Assembly (NCBI RefSeq): GCF_050908995.1
Contig: NC_135126.1
Span: 3,472,001 to 3,536,000 of the forward strand
Source of the DNA: Andrena cerasifolii
Lineage: Eukaryota; Arthropoda; Insecta; Hymenoptera; Andrenidae
Length of the DNA stretch: 64,000 nt
Direction of reading: 5' to 3'
The notes beneath the pieces were generated by a model. That model was not told where the DNA came from and ran no database searches. It worked only from the letters and a program-made list of their open reading frames with translations. Of the stretch, positions 1 through 10,438 are shown piece by piece. The translations under genes were made by a program, and so were the position numbers. Numbering within the stretch: position 1 is the stretch's first letter; every line of letters begins with the position of its first letter.

Positions 1-3000
1 TTCACGTCCCGCATTCGCCATTTCGGAAACGCTGTTTCATCGCGAATTACTTATTCCCAAGGAACAGGATTCTTAATGAGCATACCTACCTCGCTTGCAA
101 ACTTGTCTCGTCGCATTCACTTCGATATCTCTATTTAGAAGCAAACTTCCCTCCGGTATCGCCATAGCGCGACGCGATGCTAATTGCTCCTAGACACAGC
201 GAACTACCCTCGACCGAGTGGCACGGAACTCCGTCCCGCAGCGCCGAATTAAACCAAATTTGATTCTTCGCGGGAGCGTGTCGCGCTGCCCGCAACTGCG
301 GTGCCTGGCGTTTCTAAAATTTCTACCTGGTCGCGCCGAAACGCCCGTTCAGGCGAATCATTGCGGCGACTAAAGCCAGCCATTTCACGCCGCGGAGCGC
401 CCGTGGTCCAGAGTGCCGCGAAACATTGCCCAACCCAACGAAGGGCGAACATCGCGTCAGGTATCATTGTCTCTTCTAGGTTCGTCTGTGGTGGTTGGTG
501 TCCGCGGCGCGATTTCAACGCGGGTCGTCACGCACGCGTTAAAAGAGATAGCGTGCTCGACACGCGAGCCCCTAACGTGGTCGAAGGAATGGAGGGTATC
601 AGGCGAACGATACGAGAGGGTGTCATTGTTTTTACTCGCTGATAAGGGCCTGGTTTAATGGCCTGTGGAGTTTTCGCGATTTGTCAACGCGTTTCGCATT
701 GACACTCTCCGGGTAATGCACACTTTCCCCTCGCGGTGCACTCTGATTCGGCTTTATCGTGAGTCCTAAATAAATTTTGTTCGATCCGGAGATATCATTT
801 ATGCGGTATCCAATAATGGAGGGGTAAATATAATTGATGAATCGTTTGCACACCCTTTAGGGAGGTTCTTCCTTTGTTATTTCTGATGGTAGTGTAGGCT
901 CGGTAATTCTTTTATTCGATCCTTTCTTATTATAAAATATTGTGGGAGCTTGAATCAGTGGTTGATTTAGTTTCTGCATGCATTATAAGCAGTGGGAATT
1001 AATTATGCGTTGCGCTCCGTATTCGCAGAGTTGTCACACCACTGTGTTATTAACATTCTTTAGCCGCGAATCTGACGTACCTAGTCGGTTGCGGGCTATC
1101 GGGGTTGTTAAGCAATATCACGTCTGAGTAGTAGCTATCTGTCGCGGAAAGTACATTTCCGTGGCAATTCTGCGACTGTGATTAATTTGCATCCATGAAT
1201 TTTGAAGCGAAATTTCCCGAAAGATGAATAATGCAGAAGAATAGTGAACGGCATGGTAATCTGGAAACGAAAGATTACTCCGTCGCGGTAATCGTCGCCG
1301 GCAATCGGCAATTTCCGGCAAACGCTGCGCTAACTAATATGCAGCTAATTACTGTTGCACCGCCCGGCGCAGCGTAATCTCTCAAATTGCTTTACGTAGC
1401 CTTCTGTTTCTTGCGTTTCTGTCTGTCGTAAAGTCAGGGGTAATTGCACGGCGGCTGTTATTCAGCGATAAATAGTAATCGATGTATAAAACATGCGAGC
1501 GAGCACATCTGAACACGCGTTGCCCGTGAATATTCCCTCCTCCGTTATTAACACGCCGCTAAGTGGCTCTTTGCTAATTACCCTGTTGCTTATTATCTTT
1601 ATTGCGCATCGACTTGGCCGATATCGAAATTTCGCGACACGCCCCTGTGCACGGCAGGTTCGATTACGCGCGGCGGTATTCTGTTACGTCCGGAGTAACT
1701 CGATAAGGTGAAATATTTATGGTTGCTAGGCCATTTCAAGGATTACGGCAATACATCGAGGACGGGTAATGGTACGAATTTCGCGGGGCTCTGTTGATAG
1801 TAAATGCTCGCCGCGTTGGATATCCCACATAGCGCTGGGAACGAGTGCGATATATATTCAACAATATCGATCGTTTCATTACATAAGTGACGCGATCAAT
1901 TTCCACCTATACCTCGTAGGTAGCAATTGCATAGCTCGGCTCGGCGCGGTTGAAACGTAAGAGTAGCTTCCCCTCGTTGCCCGTTTAACAAGAACGCGGC
2001 ACACCGTCTCAGGGGTGAGATGGTGTACCCTCACCTTCACCCCCTACTTCAGCAAATTGCGAATCATCGATGAGTGGCGGCAGAGGGTTAATAGATACCT
2101 CTTTTCATCACGCGTCTCTTCTTTCGCCCCGTCCCTGCAGGCTCGAATGCTTTCCGCGGTAGTCGGTTCATTTGCTAGGGTAGTTTGGTAGTTTCGCAGT
2201 TTTCCTGTGAGGAGGAGAGGGGGACGGTTTCGGCGGGTGTTCTCGGCACCGTCGTCCATTCGTATCGGTGGAAAACGGCTTCGGAAACTCGGAACGCTGG
2301 ACCGTGGCCAGGAATTTATCCCAGCCCCTTTCCCTTGGCCTCGTCTGTACTGCAGGTGGAGCCAGCCCCCTGGTCTCCGTGTAAACGCCGTATTTATTGC
2401 CTCGTTCCCGATGTAAATGCGCGTGCCGCGGATTATTGGGGAACTGATCTTCCGATCTCGAGGATAATTCCCGGGTTGCAGGCGGCTCTCTGCGCACAAA
2501 CGGGATCGTCAAGCGAAGCGATCGCCGGGCGATCCGCCGAATTTCGGCCGGGCCGAGGGGGGCGGCCGGGGGCTAAATACGCGCCGCCAAGCGATCATGT
2601 AAACCCGCCGCACGAGCAATTGCGAGCGCTGCCTCCCCCGCAACGAGATAATATATCAATTGCGTCTCTGATATATGCGCGGGATCGCACCTATCCTCCG
2701 CGCGAGTCATGCCTTCCAGCTTAGTAACACTGGAATAGCTTGGCCAGGGAACCGATTGCCTTGCGGAACGTGGACGAATTGTCGTTGGACCGGAGCAGAA
2801 CCGGCTAATCGGTTTACCCGGTTTCGCGAAGCTTGCCTCGAATTGTGCAGCTATAAATGCATTCGGACGTGCTCCTTTGTAGTCCCCATCAATACCCAGT
2901 GTTTTCTAATTAAGAAAACAGAACGTGCTGGGTTTCCATAGACTTCACTGTCTAATGACTCTACTTCTACTACTTCCAATTCCAATTGTACGCTTCTTCG

Positions 3001-6000
3001 CGTAGGACCCGGGCTATCTATCACAGAGCCTATCCGTGTAAGCGTACAGAAGCTGCTAGCTAGACTGATCGTTCAGTCCCGTTTCCTTCACGCCACGCCT
3101 TTAGGGAATCCTAGATGCGAGCCTACAAGCAGTCTCGGCTACGTGCACCGTCTGTCCGACCAAGGATCCCAGTCTGCGATACCCCGCTGCTAATAGGTGT
3201 CTGCGGTTCGAGGGTCTTCCGTGGCCCTTGCAAGGATAATCAGGCCACAACAAGGCAGAACCCTCGAAATCGAGCCTCGCAACCGCGATATCCAAGCCGC
3301 CTCCAGCCACGCGTAGTTGTTCGGCGGTCTCTCCGCCGGCCGTCGTGAAACATTCACGCGATACCAGCATGCCTTCTGCTTTAGCGTGCGTGTCGCGTGA
3401 GAGATGCGTTTTCCTCCGCGCGGTGTTCCACGGGCCCCGTGTTCCTACATCTCTCCTGAGCCTGGTAACAGAGCCTGCGGACGTGACGTTAACATGCCGC
3501 CGGATTGTCAGGGTGGTGGTCGCGGTTGGTAGCACTGAACTGGAGACCCGATGTCTGCGGTTAAGTCGAAGCCCTGGATATCAAGAATTCATGTCTGACC
3601 TACACAGCCCTCGCCGGGGCCGTGCCGCGCTCTTACCGTCCGCTCCGCGCTTCTCCAGCGATTCATAATCGCTTCGACGTCCCTTTTCGCCGGTCCAAAC
3701 TTCGACGCCCCGCAGCCGGGCCCTGTTCGCCTCCCCTGGCCCTTCCCCACGGATCCCGTCGGCCATGCACGAACGTCCGATGAAACTTTTATGCTCGCCG
3801 AGACTTCCACGCGGAGACGATACGGTACGGTCTTATGGGAAAATCGATCGACCCCCGCCGATCGGATAAGAACGCTTGAATTACGTCCTCTCCGCCTGGA
3901 CGTCCAGGCTTTATTGAAATCTTTTTTAAAGGCCGCCGTGATTGGAGAGATACGCCAGGCTAATGGTATTACACGTTCGCCCCGCATTTATGATTTCTTT
4001 CACGAGGTTTTTATGTCGGAGGCGCGTGACACGGTTCTGTAAGCGCGACGAAGGTCGGGGATTCGAATGTGCTCGTCGTTCGGGTTGGTCATGTTTCGGG
4101 GATCGGGGACGGGGGAACGGATAGTTTGTGGGTGGGAAGTTAGAGGTGCGTTTGGAGTTTCGCTAACGTTAAAGTAGCTTCGCGGTGAAAGGTTGGTAGA
4201 ATAAATATGAGCAGTGTTAATGACAATGCTTAGTTTCTGGACTGAGGAAGATGAGTTCAGTGGTCGTTAAAAATGCCAGCGCAATGGGCGAAGCAAATTA
4301 CTTAGCCGGGAAAGTTTCATAATTACGTCGGTATAGGAGGTGTAAATATAGCATCAGGTTGCATGTGGTGTTTGCCGTCGCAGAACCAGTTAACTTGCTT
4401 TTAATCATTCGCGAGTACACGTGCTGGCGACGCTTTTGGTAAAAGAAATTACTAGTTAACGAGTTAATTGAGGTTGCAGGTAGAGTTCTTGATGCGTTTC
4501 TCGCGGGGATGTGTGAAAAGCGAAATTAGGGAACGTGGAATATTGGTTCATTCGGGTGCATGCATATAGAGTGGAAAGGGTAGCTCATATAAGTTAATAT
4601 ATTTTAAATATTACATTTAAAGTAGAAACTGTCTAAGGGTAAATTTGCACTGCGGTTTAAACTGCTACGTTAGACGCGCTCACGGCGTGAACTATTGATC
4701 TACGTCTGATCACATACTGGGCGTTTCTACTTGTCCGTCTCGCCAGGCAAAGGAGAACTTTGCAGAAGGGAAAAAGGAATCTTTTCTACTCTCTCCTTAT
4801 TATATTGTTGCATCGTATCTCTGATATAATCTATACGCTTCGTCTAGACTTCATCTGTATTTCAGAGAGAATATTACAACAGACGTTACCGACGCGCTCA
4901 TTCGCAGTATTCTATAAGTTCGCGTAATGAAGTATTCCCGAATAGGGGCTCGATAAGCAGCGTTCTTTTCGCGGTGGCGCGACAGGGAAACTTAAAGTCT
5001 GAAGTGGAAGACAAAGCGATAGCGGTCCATGAAAATTACTTTCTCGTCCCGGGGAAATGGCTCGGGAGAAGTGTATATCGGCGAAAGAGTGCGAGCGGGC
5101 GATAAAAGGCGACGGCTTCTGGAACGAGTCGAGATCAATTTGCGATTTCGACCTCTCGTTTCGCGCTGAAACTCGGCCGAAGTCCCACCAATCTAGACCG
5201 TAAATAACGACCGGAAGTTCCCAACAGCGGAAGATCCCTTGGCAGGTCTACACTTTGTCAGAGACGGATGATGCGGCGCGTTTCGGCGCGATCGAATCGG
5301 CCGGTGATTTACGACGGGCCCTGGGATAGCAATCGTTCTTGTTTCGAGACGATTTCGATATACGCGAATTACGAAATCGAGCAAGAAACGGGCGCGATCG
5401 GGAGACTCCGCGCCCGGCACGCTCGCTGCCGGAGAAACAACAGGCTGGACGTAATCGTTACGATCGATAGGGACGATGCACGCTCGAAACCGCGGCTCGT
5501 TGGCGATTCCTTTCTTCCACTAGTTCCTTGTGCAACGTGCGCGCGTAACATGGGTAACGAAATTGCGCGATCGTATTCTATTCAATCCAGACGAATCGAT
5601 TCGATGTACGATAGCGGAATCTCGTTTGGAAAGGCGCTGAAATATTGTGCGATCGGGGAGTTCGCAGAATTATATCAGCTGAATAATTGCGGAGGAAGAA
5701 TAAATTTTCACGAAAGTACGTGCAGTCAGGGCCTCCGTAATCTCGCCTGACTCTTCCCAGTGGTTCTTTGATGTTAAACCTACTGTTACTGATATTTCAA
5801 ACGGTACCCTCGCGGCGTGCGCGTTCTTTCGGTTAATTTTAACACGATGTACGTAGCAGGATTATCAACGGGGTGTTCGGTTATAGTTAGCCGCGATTCT
5901 CATCTAAATTCTCGCCGGCTAATAAATTTCTGACCATACGCACAACTGTGTTTTCCCTTGGCATACTTACGACGCCAGATGCCGGCGTAATTCTCGCGAC

Positions 6001-6600
6001 GCGAAACGGTTGTCAGCTGCAAATCTAGCTGGCGTTTACCGTGACTCTTGCGGACACCTGAGAAAAGGGGGCTGCTTTCTATTGTCATAACGTTATTTTG
6101 TAACGTCTCTATGCCTGCGTACGTTCGCCACCACAGTATGTACGCGTCTCTGGACCCTGCTGGATAAAATAGGCATTGTGTCTTGCCTAAAGCTTTAGTC
6201 TGCCGTGATTTAAAGCCCGAATGCCTTCTGCTTCCTCTGAACCATATACAGAGTAATTCAGCAGTTTAACCCTGCAGGGACTAGTGGGACTCCAGAGTCC
6301 CATTCAGTCTAACACATTTTTATTTACGTTCTATCAATAAGATCGAGATTTGATAGGTATAGCGATCTTTAGTAGGCAGGCAAGAAACTGTTTGTATCAT
6401 CAGAACCCGAAATTAAACTTTTTACTGTTATAAACAAGTGAATCTAGTTGAGGCTATTGGTCGTGATCTGTGCCTGTTGCAATTTGTCGACTATTTTTAT
6501 AAATTAAACAAAACTTTTTATAGTGAAATAAGCATATGTATATATAGTAAAAGTGAGTCCTAATTTACAAAATACTGTATGGGTACTGCATTCTATTTGC
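1..6600. other. Unique CpG-rich DNA without a supportable gene
   Basis: I see no gene, transposon end or long repeat here. Open frames at 2185-2724 (+, 179 codons) and 5268-5750 (+, 160 codons) overlap open frames on other strands. They have no recognisable domain and no splice context I trust. The base composition is CpG-rich and varied, unlike the AT-rich transposon inserts further on. It could be intronic or intergenic DNA with regulatory elements, but the sequence alone does not show which. Confidence 0.6.
2894..2933. other. Small stem-loop
   Basis: TGTTTTCT and AGAAAACA pair perfectly around the loop AATTA. An outer ACCCAG/CTGGGT pair is offset by a 7-nt bulge. It is a short isolated hairpin with no known family match that I recognise. 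It may be chance. Confidence 0.3.
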
Positions 6601-6721
6601 GTTATATATAGGGGCTTTCGGGTTAAAGTTATGGGACGTGTATGTCTCACCGAGACTTAGGAGTAAATATTTATGAAAATTGTTAAGTACTTATATGTCA
6701 TTACAATTTCTTTAAATATTC

Positions 6722-7005
6722 GTACTATTCTATATTATTTGTTAAAGTACGTGGACGCCAAAGTGCCATCTTTTCGAATAGAGCTACCAAAATTTCTAAA
6801 ACTCGCAAGCAGGTACCCACGGCAGACATAAGATTTGATTCATCATATCATTTTCCATTATTTGTACTATTCTATATTATTTGTTAAAGTACGTGGACGC
6901 CGAAGTGGCATCTTTTCGAATAGAACTACCAAAATTTCTAAAACTCGCAAGCAGGTACCCACGGAAGACATAAGATTTGATTCATTACATCATTTTCCAT
7001 TATTT
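6722..7005. repeat. Two-copy tandem duplication, 142-bp period
   Basis: The stretch starting GTACTATTCTATATTATTTG at 6722 recurs at 6864 with only a handful of substitutions, so this is a direct duplication of a 142-bp unit. It lies immediately upstream of the transposon at 7027. It does not extend into that transposon, so it appears to be a separate local duplication. Confidence 0.85.
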
Positions 7006-7474
7006 AGCGAAATATAGACAAAGATGTAGGGGAGACCGGGGCTAAAAGTTCCGGGGGTAAGTTGTTCCGACGGCTCTATCTTCAAAATAAAAAGAGCGTT
7101 GTACTTTAAATTATTTTTTCCGTGTGAGTTGATCACGCCACTCTGTCGCCCACTTTAATAGCGTCCGCGACAGCGAATTGTGTGGTTGTAAGCAAGGATC
7201 TATTAGTCGCGTACCAGATAAGTAAACATTTTTTTGCCCATGCATTAATTTCGTATGTCCACCCTCCAGAATCGAATTATTAATAAAGATAGCCAAGAAG
7301 TGCGGTAGCCGTTGAAGCGATCGCGTTAAAGTTCGATTTTTCTGGAAAATATTATCGAAATCGTTCTTTCAACGATGCAGTCCGTTAGTTTAGATGTAGA
7401 AGAGATTTGCCCATGCATTAATTTCGTATGCCCACCCTCCAGAATCGAATTATTAATAAAGATAGCCAAGAAGT

Positions 7475-7638
7475 GCGTCGTTGGAAAGAATTCGCGAGTA
7501 TCGCAGACATCTGTTTACGTTTCGGCAGTGGCACTCGGCGCTGCTACCCTTTAGGGTATCAACGCTGCGTGTCGTCATCGAACGTGCCGAAACGTAAACA
7601 GATGTCTGCGATACCCTCGAATTGTTTCCAACGACGCA
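7475..7638. repeat. Inner hairpin of the foldback core
   Basis: GTCGTTGGAAAGAATTCG through CATCTGTTTACGTTTCGGCA pairs with its complement ending CCAACGACGC, leaving a loop of about 60 nt. The same hairpin occurs at 42285-42448 in the second foldback copy. It is a palindrome nested within a palindrome, possibly an older element carried in the core. Confidence 0.7.
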
Positions 7639-7802
7639 CGAAAGTCAGTCGGTCTCCAGAGTTCGGACGCAACTCTTGCGAGACCGTGCATTCATTTACG
7701 GTTTGTGAAGTAACTGTGAGATTATATTATTTTCCGTTGTGCGATATCATTGCGGTAATTAGTGAAAAATGACTAGAAAACCACTCTGGTGTTATTCTGC
7801 AC

Positions 7803-7935
7803 ATGCTGCAGATGTGTGAAAAGTGTCAAGTATTCGATGAGCGATACAAATTGAAGTGTCGTTCGAATAAAGTGAGAAAGAAGTGTGTGCAACATTTTTT
7901 GGACAACATGTCACCAAACACCTTCAACCTTTACG
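7803..7935 (+). pseudogene. Exon-like open frame ending in a splice donor, in the foldback core
   Basis: The frame is open for about 44 codons from ATG at 7803. It reads MLQMCEKCQVFDERYKLKC and continues with two further KC pairs of basic character. It runs into GTAAGA at 7936, a good splice donor. In the copy at 42.6 kb one CGA codon has become TGA, so that copy is broken. It could be the first exon of the element's lost transposase or a host gene fragment captured by a MULE. I do not recognise the protein. Confidence 0.3.
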
Positions 7936-8367
7936 GTAAGAACAATCGATTTTGATAATTCATTCGGAAAAAAACGAACGGAAAGGTATTCGGTTCAACG
8001 GGTACCGCACTTCTTGGCTATCTTTATTAATAATTCGATTCTGGAGGGTGGGCATACGAAATTAATGCATGGGCAAATCTCTTCTACATCTAAACTAACG
8101 GACTGCATCGTTGAAAGAACGATTTTGATAATATTTTCCAGAAAAATCGAACTTTAACGCGATCGCTTCAACGGGTACCGCACTTCTTGGCTATCTTCAT
8201 TAATAATTCGATTCTGAAGGGTGGGCATACGAAAACACAAGCTTAAAATCAGAAAATATAATAAATTTAACAAGAAATTAGTCAATAGTGAAGAGAATAA
8301 CTACATTATTTTCCAGTCATTTTTTATGTTTTATCGAAATCGGAACTTTTAGCCCCGGCCTCCCCTA

Positions 8368-9639
8368 CTCTTTGCATTCTAAATAAACCGTTTTCATTTT
8401 GCGAAAAGTGTAATGTATATCTGTGTTATATAAAAGCAACAGTTGTTTTTACGATTACCATAAAAAAAACAGAATAGATATTTAAAATTATAACATTATT
8501 TTGCATTACTACTTACTGTTCAAACATGATTTCCCATATTAAAAAAATCATTTAAGTACATATTTATGTTGTTTTCTATATTTTCAATCAATGTTAAAAA
8601 AAATACCCGTAGTTCCGGGCGGGACTTCTACGTCCCATACCATAAATCAACGATTTTCACATTCTCAATATTCCAACCAAGTAGCTTCCAAATACGAAGT
8701 ATAAAATAGATTATTTTAACGCTCGAAAAAATTCTACGTCAAGATTAAAACATCCCCATACCTAGGGGGTTAAGATATGGAAATATAATTCATTAGAACT
8801 ATTTTCTTTATATTGAAGTGTAGAATATCACTGCTGTGGCGGTCTGTATACCAAGTTTCCAAAGTATTATACCTTATGAAACTACTACAGTTAACAGTAT
8901 TGATTATTAATGAACATTAGCTAATGTTGATTTTCTTTTTTGTTACAGGTAAGAATGTTTCCCGTTTCGTATAATCAGAATGAAGTTGAAGAGACAATGT
9001 TCAGCATCATTTTCGTGAGTCTGTGACGATTAATTATAATTAGGAATGGAATATGCAACGAACTGATTTGTTAGAATAGTGTAATGGTGATTGTGGAGGA
9101 AGAGTAAACACTAAAGTACGTTTTGAAGTATCATGTGAGCGTCGAGACGGCGATGGTGCGCGGGCCGACGATTACAGAACGCATCTCGGGGGTTGTTTTT
9201 CCGCACAAAGGGGTGACTCAAGGGAAATCCGGCCTCTCACGCCGTGTATATGCACGCGAACCCGAGAATTCGTCGTTCTCGGTGGATTCTAGTTTTCCGC
9301 GTCAGCGCGTAGATGGCAGTACCGTACACTTTCGGATTTGAAAGCTGTTTGAAAGCTCTTCCTCCCTCCGCAATTGCGTGCTCCTTCCAGTGCATCAGAC
9401 TGACGCCAATCGCCTGATCTCCGCTTGTAGGGTCAACTCGAGGACTTTTTCTTTCATCAACGAAATCTTCCTCAATTTCTTCTTTTGTCTGACTCTTCCT
9501 CGGAAGCTCGATAGAATTGGCAGAAGTATAAACTAAATCGTTTCGCCACCCTGTCACCCCCTAATCTAGAAAATGTACAGCCCATGTCAATGTAAAAGTT
9601 ACAATTCAATTCAAACGACCGATGATCGCAATGACACCT
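8368..9639. other. Mostly unique stretch with a candidate splice site
   Basis: No gene or bounded repeat is seen apart from the candidate recursive splice site at 8921-9020. A short segment around 8600-8635 (CCGTAGTTCCGGGCGGGACT) weakly resembles the reverse complement of 6612-6655. It may be a remnant of an old transposon end. Confidence 0.5.
8921..9020 (+). other. Candidate recursive splice site or 66-nt microexon
   Basis: CTAAT at 8921-8925 is a branch-point match with its A 24 nt upstream of the AG. It is followed by a pyrimidine tract and CAG at 8946-8948. GTAAGAAT follows directly at 8949. A juxtaposed acceptor and donor is the signature of a recursive (ratchet) splice site. A second donor, GTGAGT at 9015, would define a 66-nt exon that is open in frame 0 (22 codons, MFPVSYNQNEVEETMFSIIF after two residues). 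Either use implies a plus-strand transcript across this region. Expression is unproven. Confidence 0.4.
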
Positions 9640-9699
9640 ATTCAAACTAGGGCTGAGACTATTCGAATAATTTAGTATTTGAATATTTTACAAGTATTC

Positions 9700-9889
9700 G
9701 AATGCTACAAATAAACTTCGAATATTTGAGTACTCGAATGCTACGAATAAACTTCGAATATTTGAGTATTCGAATGCTACGAATAAACTTCGAATATTTG
9801 AGTATTCGAATTCTACGAATAAACTTCGAATATTTGAGTATTCGAATTCTACGAATAAACTTCGAATATTTGAGTATTCGAATGTTATT
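9700..9889. repeat. 36-bp minisatellite, about 5 units
   Basis: The unit contains CTACGAATAAACTTCGAATA and repeats about five times with few changes, inside the hAT-like MITE. Its period is a multiple of three, which gives a false 12-residue repeat protein. Confidence 0.85.
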
Positions 9890-10040
9890 ATTCGAATACT
9901 ATTCGAATACTGATGTATTCGAATAGTATGGTTTGAAGTGGGTCAAAATTAGCTTACAAGATTTCACCCTGACAAATGAAGCTAAAGAACTTGATTTATA
10001 ATTCACACCATACTATTCGAATACTTAAATATTCGAATAG

Positions 10041-10430
10041 TATTCGAATACTTAAATATTCGAATAGTATTCGAATACTTGGATATTCGAATTATATTCG
10101 CCAAATAATTGAGCAACTGAAGTATTCAAATATTCGAATACCGAAAAGTTCAACAAATAGACCCAGCCCTAATTTGAATACTTAAATATTCGAATAGTAT
10201 TCGAATACTTGGATATTCGATTTATATTCGCCAAATAATTGAGCAACTGAAGTATTCGAATATTCGAATACCGAAAAGTTCAACAAATAGACCCAGCCCT
10301 AATTTGAATACCTAAATATTCGAATAGTATTCGAATACTTGGATATTCGAATTATATTCACCATATAATTGAGCAACTGAAGTATTCGAATATTCGAATA
10401 CCGAAAAGTTCGACAATTACCCCAGCCCTA
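10041..10430. repeat. 130-bp tandem repeat, three units
   Basis: Three units of 129-130 bp each end in AGACCCAGCCCTAATT or a close variant, at about 10161, 10291 and 10420. Each unit therefore ends with the terminal motif of the hAT-like element. The array looks like serial duplication of the element's own right end. Confidence 0.85.
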
Positions 10431-10438
10431 ATTCGAAC

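Larger units (their letters stand above)
7229..8232. mobile_element. MULE/foldback-type segment inside the TA-flanked element
   Basis: Long inverted arms (about 7236-7477 and 8010-8232) carry repeated blocks with GCCCACCCTCCAGAATCG. They flank a core of about 530 bp that is nearly identical to the core at 42290-42826. The outermost terminal sequence of the 41.8-kb relative is absent, and the block at 7236-7305 is a second copy of 7408-7477. So this is a rearranged derivative rather than an intact element. Confidence 0.75.
7027..8367 (-). mobile_element. TA-flanked terminal-inverted-repeat element, copy 1 (interrupted)
   Basis: The ends are inverted repeats beginning TAGGGGAGACCGGGGCTAAA, flanked by TA dinucleotides. 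That fits a Tc1/mariner-type target but does not prove it. The outer parts (7027 to about 7228, and about 8233 to 8367) match the two ends of the element at 19709-21201 in reverse orientation. The roughly 1.1-kb middle of that relative is missing here and replaced by the foldback segment at 7229-8232. No transposase frame is visible, so it is non-autonomous. Confidence 0.8.
9648..10430. mobile_element. hAT-like MITE made of TTCGAA-rich repeats
   Basis: The ends are TAGGGCTG and its complement CAGCCCTA. They are flanked by 8-bp near-perfect duplications, ATTCAAAC (9640-9647) and ATTCGAAC (10431-10438). An 8-bp duplication plus a TAGGGCTG-type end fits the hAT superfamily. The inside is almost entirely tandem repeat built on ATTCGAATA words, with no transposase. 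The open frame at 9702-9926, with a 12-residue period, is a by-product of the 36-bp repeat. Confidence 0.8.

Noticed and set aside
2185..2724. 179-codon plus-strand open frame
   Set aside because: It coincides with long minus-strand frames in GC-rich DNA. No domain and no splice context.
9702..10185. Open frames with a 12-residue repeat, and a second repetitive frame
   Set aside because: They come from the 36-bp and 130-bp repeats of a MITE and carry no independent coding evidence.
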